A stretch of 64,000 nucleotides of DNA from Trichuris trichiura (taxonomy: Eukaryota; Nematoda; Enoplea; Trichinellida; Trichuridae). Both the position numbers and the translations under genes were made by a program. A model generated the notes under the pieces. The model ran no database searches. It was not told the DNA's origin and was given only the letters and a program-made list of their open reading frames with translations. Positions 50,354 through 62,800 of the stretch are shown in pieces. The stretch spans positions 2,046,001-2,110,000 of the forward strand of contig JBAJFE010000014.1 of NCBI GenBank assembly GCA_037903355.1, given 5' to 3'. Numbering within the stretch: the first letter of the stretch is position 1; every line of letters begins with the position of its first letter.

Positions 50354-51701
50354 TTTAACTAAACGCGCGAGAAGTGAAATTCGAAATATCTGAACAATGT
50401 TTTATTTCACTGTTAATATTAAAGTTTTTGACCCTTTTTACGTCCGCTCCTTGCAAGAGACCACACGTCGTACCGCTGGCCGCAGCAGGGCAAACCACTT
50501 TTTCGGTCGGCGACGATCGGCTTATCGATAACCGGTCAAGGAATGGTAAAACGGGTTATCTGACCGTGGCAGGTCCATACTTTTCAGCTATGGCGGTTTT
50601 CATGTATCTGTTGGCGCAGGCGTGGAGAGTGCTTGTCTTAAGTTTCGGTTTAGGCTTAGACAGCCTACGTACAGTATTTGCGAACTTTCGGTTTACGCAC
50701 AGCGGCTATGAGCAGCAGCGCTTATCTTAAGCTTAGATGCCCTAAGGGCGCTTTTGACAAAAATTCAGTTCAAACAAAAGACCATCGACACGAGCAGAGT
50801 AACTCACGGTGAGCACCTGTCAATGCCGACGAAGTTTAACGTATTGATTTGTAGAAAAACAAAAAGGTTCATATACGTACGCCAGGATAAATAGCACAAA
50901 TAGAAATTTATAATAAAAGAATGTGTACGTGGAGAATAGGTCGGTTAATATCATATTAGGATATTGGGTTGCCCCAAATGCAGGTCCGGTGCCGGTGGAG
51001 CACTCCCTGTTCTTGCAGGTACTCTATAACCGCGCTTTCCTGCTGGGAGGGAACAGAAAGCCGGGTACGCTATCCACTTTGGAGGAGTAACACAGCTATA
51101 CCCGCAAGCAAAGTTTCGTGCCGTCATTCTGCGTCTTTTTCTGCAAGTGTTCATGCAATCCCAAAGGTCCAGTGGTGTAATGGATCCCAGCTGAGAACCT
51201 GTTGTCATTCCATACCAAAAATCAACTGCTGTAACCCTTCTCAAGTGGATACTGCACACTTTTGTACAGCCGAGCGTCCGCACTAAAGGGCTGGTTACGG
51301 CCAGTTCTCAACCGCTGAGTCGGGATGGTTCACTAGCGTGATTATCCCACGTTCTAGTCACCTGTTACGTACGCGTTTGCCTGTAGGTCCCTGCGGAGTA
51401 CAGATATAAAAGGTCTAAATTTTTTCGAAAATTGTTCTTAGGGAGTGTTTAGAAATAAAAATTTAACTTATCGTTAAAAAGAGCGTAAAGAAAAGTAATG
51501 CCCAAAAGTGCCAACAATACCTCGTATATAGTTTTGGCTGCACTTTTCCCCCAGACAAACTCAGAGCGAAATCTGACGGGATTACGCCAGTTGCTCTATC
51601 GCGGCAATAGCAGCAAAACTTTAGGTCTTCAAGAAACGTTTACCCAACAATTAACAAAGCTCAATAAGAAACACGTTCTAGGTGCAAAGGACTGCTGCTT
51701 A
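50354..51701. other. Intergenic; contains an unexplained Cys/Trp-rich minus-strand ORF
   Basis: A 110-codon minus-strand frame at 50951-51283 has a regular spacing of Cys, Trp and Pro (DLWDCMNTCRK, FACGYSCVTPPKW, YPAFCSLP). This suggests a decayed extracellular or element-derived domain. No gene is claimed. Confidence 0.4.
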
Positions 51702-52365
51702 TCACGTATTCTGCTCTTCCCTCTTTGCAGATTCGTTAGGACATTTCTCTTTGGAATTACTTTCGTTACTTTGTTCTCTGTTTCTGATTTCTTCATCAAT
51801 GCGTTCCTTTGCTCGAACAACCTTAAAAATATTACGTAAACGAACGCAAGAGATCACCAAAACCAACAACCTTTGATTGAATGTACAGAGAACCACCTTT
51901 TGCTTTGTCGTTAACAGCGAACAAATGGTCATAACGTTTTTTGATTTCTTCCGGTTCCAGGTTCGGCGAAACGTTAAGTATTTGAATTGCTTCCTGAAGA
52001 TATATCCTGAAAGATACGAGCAGGACGAGAAAACCTTTTCCTTGCCTGCAAGGTCATTCCATGCTTTAGATTGTGAACAGCTCCTTTATGGATGCTTTCT
52101 TGCCTTCCTGGACTGCTTCTAGAAGCAGCAGCTTGACGGGACGCTGAAAGGAAACTGATGACATGCAAAGGCTGAATAGCGGAAAAAATGAAACCGTTCA
52201 GTTCTTCACGAATCGCACGGCTGAGAGCGCGCCCTACGGCCTGAGAAGCGATCAAAATTATATTGGCGATGTATCGGGGCCACTAAAAGACATGAAATGA
52301 CAACATTCACGACATCCGAGTGCACAAGGGCAAAGAAAATGAGGAAACGAGTAAAAATTAACCAT
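51702..52365 (-). CDS. PAM16: PAM16/TIM16 (Magmas), mitochondrial import motor subunit, 5 exons
   Basis: J-like protein of the TIM23-associated import motor that pairs with PAM18/TIM14 and restrains its stimulation of mtHsp70 on the matrix side of the inner membrane. 143 aa (human 125). Minus-strand exons: 52363-52365, 52195-52282, 52046-52143, 51871-51993, 51702-51821, in frame. N-terminal segment [20 protein letters not shown] with [11 protein letters not shown]-like domain [56 protein letters not shown]. As in the family, HPD is replaced (DHLF). Intron 3 uses a GC donor (CAG|GCAAGG). The start codon as a 3-nt exon at 52363-52365 is inferred from phase and family length, and is the weak point. 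Confidence 0.88.
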
Positions 52366-53845
52366 ATATAGTGCACACGAACTTTTAATTGAAATACTTA
52401 CGGACATACGTAAGCAACATGTACTGTTTTATTGAATATCCGATCCAGAAATGTGTTATTTTCTCAGGCGAACACGCACTAGACAAATCGAGCAAAATTA
52501 AGGCAATCATAGTTGATGATTCGCAGGTGCGTTTCAAAACCACTATTCTCATGTTCTCTTCATGAGGCACGATTTGTTCAAGCTTTGTGCCGCCACTTCT
52601 TCTGTGGGTTGGCAGTAAAAAATGCTTGAAAGTAGCGTTGAACAGGGATAAAACTGCTCAGAAACTACTGTGTTTTATGTTCTCATCAAAATAGACTATG
52701 TGGTACACCTTGTGCACATTTAACTTATCTTAGAACCCATGAAATTGTGCATATGTAGCTCTTCTTACCGGTTGCGTTGGTTTGAAATTAAAATAAACCT
52801 AGTCTCTAGCTTTCGGTCATTGATTCGTCCTGCCATCATGAAACAGATAAAAGATAAATGGAGATAACGTTTTTCTTTATCGTTTATCTGGCCGACAACG
52901 GGAAAAGTCAAATACTAAACGCTCCAAATAAGTAGAACTCGCGTTGCCATTTTAAACAGGTTTTCGTAAAATCTGTTTTGGGTTGAAAAGATGAAAGCTT
53001 TTCCCTTGAGTAATCACACGTCGAATAGTTAGAAACCTAAGGTAACTATTGCGAGGCAAGCTAGCCTGTGGTTCGGTCAAGAGCAGTTGTGTTATGAACT
53101 AAGACCGCTTATGTTGAACACTGAACGCTTCTTAACGGGTTTATGGATTTTCATGATGCAGTTTCTTCCTTACCGCTTCGTATTGCCCGCTGATGATTAC
53201 TGAAATAACCGAAGCATAACATATATAATAACCTAAGACTATTTATTACTAATGCAAGAAGAAAGACCTCCCAAGGATACGTCATCATGGGTAGAAAAAT
53301 TACTGCTCAAGGAAAGCACAAGGAATAGAATGCTGTAAATCAGTAGTACTTGCTGATCTTATTCACTCGACTCTACCATTCATTTCAGCAATTTTGTTAA
53401 GCAGATTATGATGCTTTGACGGTACTGCGTTTTCGCGTTTGGTTTGTAACGCGGCTGATAGCGCCTTAATTGAGTTTTAAAGTTTCGGTTTTTGTACTTC
53501 AGTGAGGACTTGTTTTGAATAAAAGTGCTTTACTTTAAACAAAATTATTAGAAACTTTTAAATGGCATGCCGCGTAGATCCAACAGAAATATAACTGAAC
53601 AGTTTCTACCGTCACTCCATTTTTTGCGTGGACGTGCATTCTTTGCGTACTTGAGCATTTAAAAAGTTAGAAGCCACGCAGCTTTGGTAAATGCTGTTTG
53701 CGTTTTCGCAGCTTTATTAATTGCGTCTTATTTAATACATCCTGAACACCTCTCTATTAAAAACTTATTTCGTTTGGATCTCTGCTGTTATTACTTATAT
53801 CTAAGCCTTTGCCACAGCAACCAGCTCGTACTACTCAACGAGAAA
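52366..53845. promoter_or_regulatory. Shared upstream region of PAM16 (-) and MED15 (+)
   Basis: 1480 bp between divergent starts. AT-rich, with no named motif seen and no coding sequence recognised. Confidence 0.4.
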
Positions 53846-56800
53846 ATGGAAGAAGATTGGCGTACTCAACGTCAGAGAGAAAAAATTATCCAGCACTTGT
53901 GAGTATTCTGTTCTCATTGCTGCGTATTTGTCATAGCAGTTGCTTCGCTGTCCTTTACCGTGACTGATCATACGTCGCCAATTTTGACAACCGTCTAAGT
54001 TTACGTTTGCAGTAATTAGTTTTGAGTGTCGCGCATCTTTCATGAAGTCGATTTATCTACAGTGACATGGTCCAATTTATGCTTCGTTTCGACTTATATC
54101 TTTTACAGTAAACAGGGTTTATAGTACTGGGTTGCTGTTTATCCCATGCGACATAAAGGGGTTCCTTTTCGGATCCGTGAAGAGTTTCGATTGAAGAAAA
54201 ATCGAGGACGCAGTTACAACCAAACCTTCGGTCCTCATTGACGGTATAGACCATTCAGAACAAGCTTTGCAGCAACAGCTGTGTGTATTATGCAAGTGTA
54301 TTTGTTGTTTACTGCGATAACCACAGGTCCACCTCTTTGTCAGACGTACTTGACTGTAGGTGAAGTCGATTAGCCAGTTTTTCAGAAGAATGAAAGACAT
54401 GCTTGCTTTGCTATCTCCTGTGGTGCTGTTGCCAAAGCTATCAGTAGCGTTGGTATTATTTTCTAAGCGTAACTTTTGAAAAGTTATAGGTAATAGTGTT
54501 ACCAATTTATGCTTTTGTTATATGTTCGTACAGAAATATTTCTTTGCTATAGAATTAAAATATTTAAAAGTGCACATAGTGTGTACATTACCGTAGGCAC
54601 AGTTGGTGAAACAAGGTTAATGCATCAATATTTTCGCGCAAGCTGCGAATGTGTGTTTTGGAAACCGCACAATAGGCTGCGGCTTAAAAATTGCCTACCT
54701 TTGCTTTTTAGCAGGTTTTTAAACTTCGTGAGTTCAGCTTTATGTCATTATTCAAGAAGAATTATGTTTCCGCATTTGTTTAAGTTTTCAGACGCATAGA
54801 CATTTATCAATCGTTGCCAGCATAGCCAATAATTAAACTGTCAATACTTGAAATAAATGTTTTTTATTTACATTCATTTTTACGTTAGAAGGAGCATAGT
54901 GAATCCAAAATGGGGCAAGAAAGCTGTAATCCGTAAAGTAGCAACTATTGCACTAGTATTTTTTGGAACAGTAAAGTCAAGACAATTTAATGTTCATATA
55001 TCTGATGCAGGTACAGATATACCCTTATCAAGAATTTGTAAAAACGGGATGTCTCAGAATTTGTCACCTTTAAATACCTCAGGTATAATCTCGCAGATGA
55101 AAAATCCTACACATAGTTTTACGATGGTTCAAAACACTGTCAATTTTTCGGCAAAAGTTGTTTATGAATCAGATGACTTTGTAGAAAAAATTTTGAAAAG
55201 CCGTGCAGGAGAACACTTCATGCCTAAAAGGTCTTGGTTGTAGAAGATTATAAAATTTCTTATGGCCGTGGTTTTGTGCGTATCCCTGTTAAGTATATGT
55301 GAAAAAAATTAAATTTCGAATTTTAACCTTGGACGCGATCTTGTACAGGTCGCACTGCGTGATTGTAAATATTTTAAAATCAGTGGAACCTCAAATCCGT
55401 AACAGTTCCTCAGCATCCTGGCTAAGGGGTTGCCTGCCTGTTTCTAAATCCTTTCATAAAAAGAAAGTTTGAACAGGCAGTAGAAAGGGAAATGGGCGTA
55501 TAAAACAGTAATTTATTTAAATCGTCTAGCAATTTTGTCTGTCCATCTGCTGAGCAATTTGCATGAATGCTAATTGCTATTTTGAACGGTGGGCCATTTC
55601 GGTACTTTTATATTTGCATGCCAGTACACAGGAAGCCTTGTTTCTCTAGAACGAAACATAGGCGGCATACTTTGAACTGCCTGTGTCTACTGAAGCGCTG
55701 CATTGTGTGCCATAGACACCTCCGTTCATACGGTCTGCAGCGCCCAGGTCGATCACCAATTATGTTTACACAAATGCTGATGACAGCGAAAGTTTTCCAC
55801 GAAAGCTTTGTCATAATTCTCTATCAATAAACAGCTTTGTCATTTCCTAATTGATTTTTGTGCAATTCCTGAAGGCTGTGAAATGAGTCACATTTTTAAC
55901 TTATGCCTACATTGATAAATCCGAACTATTCAACGCGTCTGTCACTTTGCCGTTTTACTTTCAGCTGGAGTTGCATAAAATAACGAGTTCTATCACAAAA
56001 GAGAACCGCACTGGAAAGATAGTAAAATTTGCGATTGTACAACGTTTGCTCTGTTGTGTATAGGTTAAAATGCGCGAATAAATGCTGACTACCACATCTT
56101 ACACTTCGAGCAAATATCTGCAGTGAGAATTCAGAAGCTGCTCATTTGATGAGCAGCCATAGATTTTTTTTACGGAGAAAACATTTGTTTTCGTTTGAGT
56201 AGTCGGCCTCTATCATGCGAATGACGGCTTCATGTGTTAATGGAAAGCTTAAGTTTCACTGACATATGATTTCTGAACTACAGCGTTTTCCGTGGGTTGA
56301 GAATTTTCCAAAATACATCGTTGTGCTAGCACGCATTAATCCTGCTGCTTGGATGATCTGATTTCTGATTGTATGAGTGCTCGCTTATCTGAAGTGAGCG
56401 CAGGTTGCATTTGTGCATCGACAATCTCCCACGTTTTCTCACCTTCAGTTGTTTGCGATTGAACATTGCTGCTGTCTACAATTTTCTTTTTCACCCCTTG
56501 TTTTAGCTTGTAGTTTCTGTTAATTTTAGTACTTTCAAAACTTAATTTTTTCTTTCGTTCTCTTTGCTTAAGATTCAGTGCTTATTTTGTTCGGTCTATT
56601 AAAATACATGTTATAACGATAGGACTGTTGTTCTTGCTCCATTGCGCACTTCGTGGAGACAAAAGATCACCTTTCCCTATTCAGCTGATTAACGTGTCAT
56701 CGACCGCCTAGATGAATGTCTAATAGTCAACAGAGATAAGCATCGGAATCTGCCTTTGCATGCGTATCGGTGTTGTCTCTTTTCTCGGCGGTTACGACGC

Positions 56801-59800
56801 TTGAAAAATTGACATCTCGCAGACTGGTGCTTTTGCTGAGCGTTCAATCAGTTTTAAATTTTCACAGGGACAACGTAATTCGAAACTGCAAGGTGCCCCT
56901 GAATATTCCTGGTGACGCTAGACAAGTGGAAAATGCCGTGTTCATGAAAGCAAGCAACAAGGTAGGCTTGACCGAACATTGTACGACTTTTCTACTTCCT
57001 TGAATGAAATTTAGGAGGAGTACATGCATTACGTATCAAAGATTATCTATCATGGTTTGCAATGCTTAGGCGGACAAAAGTTAGAACGCAGTTGACAAGC
57101 GAACTTTTCCAGCTAGCAGCGGCGCCGCCGTAGTTGGTAACCAGATGACGTGCTCTCCGCAGCAAGGACAAATGAGTTCCGTGCAGTATGGAGCTATGCC
57201 GGCACCAGCAACACCTATGAACCAAGTGCATCCGGACGCGATGACCGTAGGTGATTTGAGGGGAATGCCCCATCAGCAACAGCAACAACAGCAGCAACAA
57301 CAACAGCAACAGCAACCGCGTCCCGCAAATCAGATGTATCATGGGTTAAGGCCTGAAATGCAGCGCATGATTCGCCCAATGCAGCAAAATAACATTGTTA
57401 GTGTGTAAACGTGCTTTGTTAAAATTAGAGACTGCGTAACTAACTGTTCTTAGCAAGTTCATCATATGCAAGGTTCATCCGTGAATGCCATGCAAAACGT
57501 GCAGATGTCCACTCAGCCACAGGCACAGAATGTGATGATGCTGCTTCAGTCGGGTGGTACGAATCGACAACCAATAGCTTCGATGCAGAGTCGTCCTGTA
57601 CCAAGCGAGCTCCAACTCTGTAACGTCTTGTCACATCTGCTTGACAGGTTAAGATGTCAGAATTTTGTAGTCATGCAGCAGTTGCCAATTAATGTCCGAC
57701 AGCAGCTGTCGCAGCTTCCTCCGGAGGAACAGTCGGAAATGCTGAAGAAGTTGTACGAGTCAAAGCGTTGGCAGGACCAGCAGGCCCAGCAGCAAAGACA
57801 GATGCAGCAGATATCTCAAGGACAGATTCACCAAAATATGATGCGACAAGCACCGGTGAGTTTTTCGCCTTCCTCATGCGAGTGTGTATTTTTCAAACTT
57901 CTGCAAATCTGGAGTCTAATTTTTTTAAACAACGAATGCTGAAGTCAGTTTAAAAGGCAACTGTTTCCCTTTTGCACAATAATATGTTGGGTGTGAGAAC
58001 CATTTACGCGCGAAAGACTCGGCTGAAAATAGTTGCGAAAGTTCTGCATCACTTCAATGGCATTTTAACTCATGCCATACAGACTAGCTATTATTAGCTG
58101 TGATACGAATTTATTCAGGTATTTGTAGCCGGAATTATCTAAAAGTCCCTGTCCCAATTAAGAGCTTGTTTTGGAGTCCGTAACAAACTTAGTCAAGACA
58201 TGAACATCCCATTGGTTTATTGCTTCCGCTTGAGTATCAACTGTGTTGATAGGGTACGCGCATGGCAGCTTTTAATTTTAGGAAGCTTCTTCATGGATGA
58301 AGATTTTTCACGGCTTGTTCCCGTTTGTTCTTGTAGTGAACTCTGTGATTGAATCAAAACAAGTGCTCTACCAAGAGATGGTTGAGCAATTATTAGGAAA
58401 ACGACAAAACAACTAGCAATTTTTCCAAAGCTTTTGGTGCCCTTTAGTTTCGTTGCAGCGAAGTAGAGGAGGACTGAACTAGAGCGTTCAGAAAGCTTCT
58501 AAAAACTGTTAGTTGCTGTTCTGCAACTTCTCGTAATAGTCGCTCATTCATCGGTTGGTAAGACAGTTGTTTTGCCTTAATTACAAGGACTTAATATGAA
58601 ATTAAAACGGGAAAAGCCGTGAAAGACGTTCATCCATAAAACACCTTCCTAAGTGCGCACGTCCATCGCTCTAGGAAGCTTCTTGTAAATTTGAATGAAG
58701 TCTCATTTAGGAAATTTAGGAACGAAAGTGGGTAGTATATTTAAGGCGACAACATTAAACGTTTAGACTTTCTTTGTCCTGGTATCTTCTTTTAATTTTC
58801 AGTTAACCGTACACTGCGTACTACCCTTATAGAGGCAGGTCTATACCGCAACGAGTGGTTAGTGAATTGTTGAAGCTTGAATTCAATTGAAGCTTTGAGT
58901 GCTGCACTTTTCCGTAGCAGAACAAAAGCAGTTTCCATTCGTTGTTCGTGGATGAGCGCTATTAAAAATGGCTAAGTGCGTTATAGCTGCAGATTGTCTA
59001 TTGCAAACTGTATGCGGTGTTGAAGCATAGCCCAACGTCGCTTCATTGGTCCATGTTTTATTGCGTTTTGATGTGATTGGGTCCGCAGGACCTATCAGTT
59101 TGACTAATCAAAAGGGTTGCTCTCCAACAGCTGCTGGACTACCCCTACTTTTGTGTAAGGTACATTCGAACATGGGTGGCCGACCAGCTGTGTGGCAGCT
59201 GCTGATTTGATTTCATCAAAATAGCTACTGCTCTGTAGCTGTCCAAGTATCCACGTTTGAATAACGCTTCTTCGCAGAAATGTAAATGCGTCCTGTGGTC
59301 TCTATCTCTGCTCATCGTTGTTACCCTGTTTTCCCACATGTCAATTCTACGGTGGTTTGAACGACTGCTTTTCAAAAGCGCTGATCATTAAGGTAGATAA
59401 GCTGTCAAGCTTTGGGCCGGGCAGTCGTCTTTTTATTGCAGCTACGGTCGTCGATGAACGAGGAAAGACAATTTTATTCTAATAAATAACCATAGAATCG
59501 CTTCTAAGAGTCCTGGGGAAAAGAAAGCTGCCGCATTCCTTGCGCCAGATCAAAAGTTAGAAATGACCAAGCTTAATGAAAGTGGCATGTCGGACATAGA
59601 GAATGGCTGAAAGCAAGGCCTGCTGCGTTAAACAATTCACCAGGTGGTCAAAGCAAAGGTAAAGATTTTGAAAAAAGTTAAAACATCAAGTTAGCCTTCC
59701 GTAGTTACAACCATCTTCGTAGGGCAGTACCGCTGGGTGGGGCTAGCGGTGCCCATAAATCCTGTTTAGCCAACACTGAAGTCGTAAACAGTTTCGTGGT

Positions 59801-62800
59801 GTTGTACCAAACAGTTTTGCCTTTCCGGTAGGCAGTTTAAGCCAGTCAAGGGACACAGCCCCATATTTTGTTACCACAGAAAACTTGAGCTGCTCCCAGA
59901 TGCTATTAATGCTAGGCACATATTGTTAAAGATTGGTGAGTTCGTAACAGGTCCATATGTTTCCATTTTTCTTCAAAGTAACAAAAATTTCCTGCTTTCA
60001 ACAAGTCTTTACTACGTAGAGCTTTCAGAACTATAGTAATGTAAAGCTCTGGTAGAGCGTTGTTTTCTTCGTGCTGACGTGTGCTCGAAATAACCGGGAA
60101 AAGCGATTTCGTTACAAGGAACCCAATTGTTCTTCCATTGCTTCAGCAGTGAATATATCTATTCTCTCATTTTTCTTTTGTTTTTTGTTTCGCTAGTTGT
60201 TTCGCCGGTATTAAATTGCATGGCCATTTTAAGAAACAATCATTTCCTTCGTATACTGTGTGGTCGATGCATCTTTAGGGGAAATTGTTAAATTTTGGGT
60301 ATTAGTTTGCTGTTATAATAAATTGAAGCAGTATGCGCGTAGGAAAGAGGCGAAGACATAGTTAACAACGATATTTAAATGTTAGTAGTAAAGAGTTAAC
60401 TCATTCATCGCCTGCATTCGGCTTTATCGCAAAGCGGTTCTACTGCGAGAATATGACAAGACCACTTTAGGAGGAATCAAAATATATTTTTAGAAAATGT
60501 TTATGCACAATTTCAGCAACCATATTCCGCTGGTCGACCAGCGCAACCGGTGCAAATGGTGCAAACAATGATGCAGGGTGCTGCAACCGTTCGCTTTGTT
60601 GAACAACCTCCAACTCCGTACAACCGTCCGCCGTCGACGCCAATGCCTGCTACACCGGCTCCTCAGCAAGTTGCCATCCAGCCGACAAGCATTTCCTCAG
60701 TGCCGGTTGCATCTCCCAGCTTTACCCCAATGAGTCAGTATCCAACACCGTCACCGTCCAGCGGGCCACCTACGATGGGACCTTCGCCTTTGTATGCCAT
60801 GGAAACTTCACCTGCCTTTGCACCGGCACCAACCCCTGGCGCTCCTGTTAGCAGTAAAGGGCCCAGTCCTTCCGGAGTGGATACTTCAGGCACAAACGAA
60901 CAACCCGGATATAGAGAGAAAGTCATAGAATTGCTTGTTTACCTTGACACGTTGAAACGAATCATAGACCAACAACAACGCGAAGGAACCGCGAGTAATC
61001 GTTTCTCTTGATGTCGTTTTTTCTCTCAATCATTGTTGTACATTTTCAGACGCTGCTCAAGTTCAAAAGTTTCAGCGAATGGTGGACATACTCGAAGGAC
61101 GTCAGTGAGTTCATAATTTCCTTTGGTTCATGTAAACTAGTAGCAGCTGAACGTTTACATTATTATTATTATTAGGAAGACTAGCATGGACGTACTGCTG
61201 AAATGTGAGGAGACGCTGAAACGTTTGTGCCACAAAACAGAGGACGCCAAGGCAATTTTCGCACGTCATTGCTCTGTCGCAAATTTTTTTTTGTTTTTAG
61301 GAGCGTAACCGAAACATATGTCAGCCTTTGATTGAAGCTTTAAGTTTCGCGCTGAAGCAGCGAGGTGGCAAAGGTTTAAAGCTGTCCTCCTGCTTTGGTC
61401 ATCTCACGTTGCCAACGATGGCCGAGCAGAAATTATGGTCCACTGTTCGCTTGTCGGTTCTCTTTAAATTTCCAACTTACTGTTTTATAGTTCTTCCGAA
61501 TGGCTCGCAATGGTAAAGGAAAAAGCCAGCGAATTTTTGGCAGTGGAAGATAACGCTGGTCAAATACCCATCAGCATTAGGCGGGAAGTCGCTCTTTTGG
61601 ATCCGAAATTTCAAGTCCAGTTGGAAACAGATGAATTGCCATTGAAGTCGTCATGGAAGAACTTGCACGTCGTCTGCAGTTTGCGTAACGATTTGAAATT
61701 ATTCCCTTAGGGCACTATTTCAGTTTGTTAGGCATATTCTTGGCTTTCTCGACTTAATGCACCATTCAGTAATTATTTTCTTTTATCCAAAACTTCGACC
61801 GAGCAGGCCTGTCAAAATTTAGAATTCAGTGCACTCCACATGTAAAAAGAGATGTACCGGCTTAAAAACGCGGTAGTACTTCTTCTATTCCGAATGTTCA
61901 GGAGCAGAAGTTTTCTGGATATGCACGGGTTTCAAAAAGTTTCTGCAAATGCATACTTGACATAATCGCGGGAATACAATTCATATAAGTAAAAGGCAGT
62001 GCGAGTCATTTTACTTTAGGCAACTTTATCCGCTCCTCGTGCAAGCCTCCATCTTATTAAACGTGATAGAATTATGCCCAGTTTTTTTGAAGCAAGTTTT
62101 TAGCATTGGTGTTCAGCAGTACAAGTAATTCATAATGGACAGCAACCAGTGTGCACAGCTATCGCATATTTGAAATCATGGGTAGTCTGAGGAATCTATT
62201 AATAGTAACGAGAATAATATGGAGCTAGGACCTACTTCGACGCGTCTTACACCGACGATGAGTCGAAGTAGACTTGACATCTGTTATTGTTTTCGTTACT
62301 AGATGAAACTAGTTCACGGTGTCTCACATGTGGAAGCCTAAATCCCAATTACAAAAAACGCCGTGTTCACATACCGTTCACATCAAAGCTTTCGTTCTAG
62401 TCCCTAACTTTACTCGGAATGAACTTGTAAGGCGGCAGAGAATTTATAGAATTTCCTTTTTGTAACTTTTGCTTTCTGTATTCGGTTAACCAGCGTATAT
62501 TATACCTGGGCGCTAACCCTTCTCTTGCATTTGGTATCGCTTCATGAACGAAGAGGGCATTGTTTCTTATTTTTTACATAAAATATCCTGTAAGTGCTTA
62601 AATATACATGTAAGTTGCGTCTACGTTTCTTCATTACTAAAGCCAGAAATGACCTCTCAACAATATATGGAAAATAGAGAGCTGCAAAAACTTTATTACG
62701 GTATAATTCCCGTTTAATGCGTGTTGACTCCGGAGCTTTCGGGTCAACCGAGACCCGTCTTCAGCGGTTGTGAATTATGGATATAAATTGTCCGCGTGAC

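Noticed and set aside
54119..54505. 128-codon minus-strand frame in MED15 intron 1
   Set aside because: No recognisable motif or splice context.
54857..55243. 128-codon plus-strand frame in MED15 intron 1
   Set aside because: No domain, AT-rich composition and no supporting exon partners; long frames of this size occur by chance in this window.
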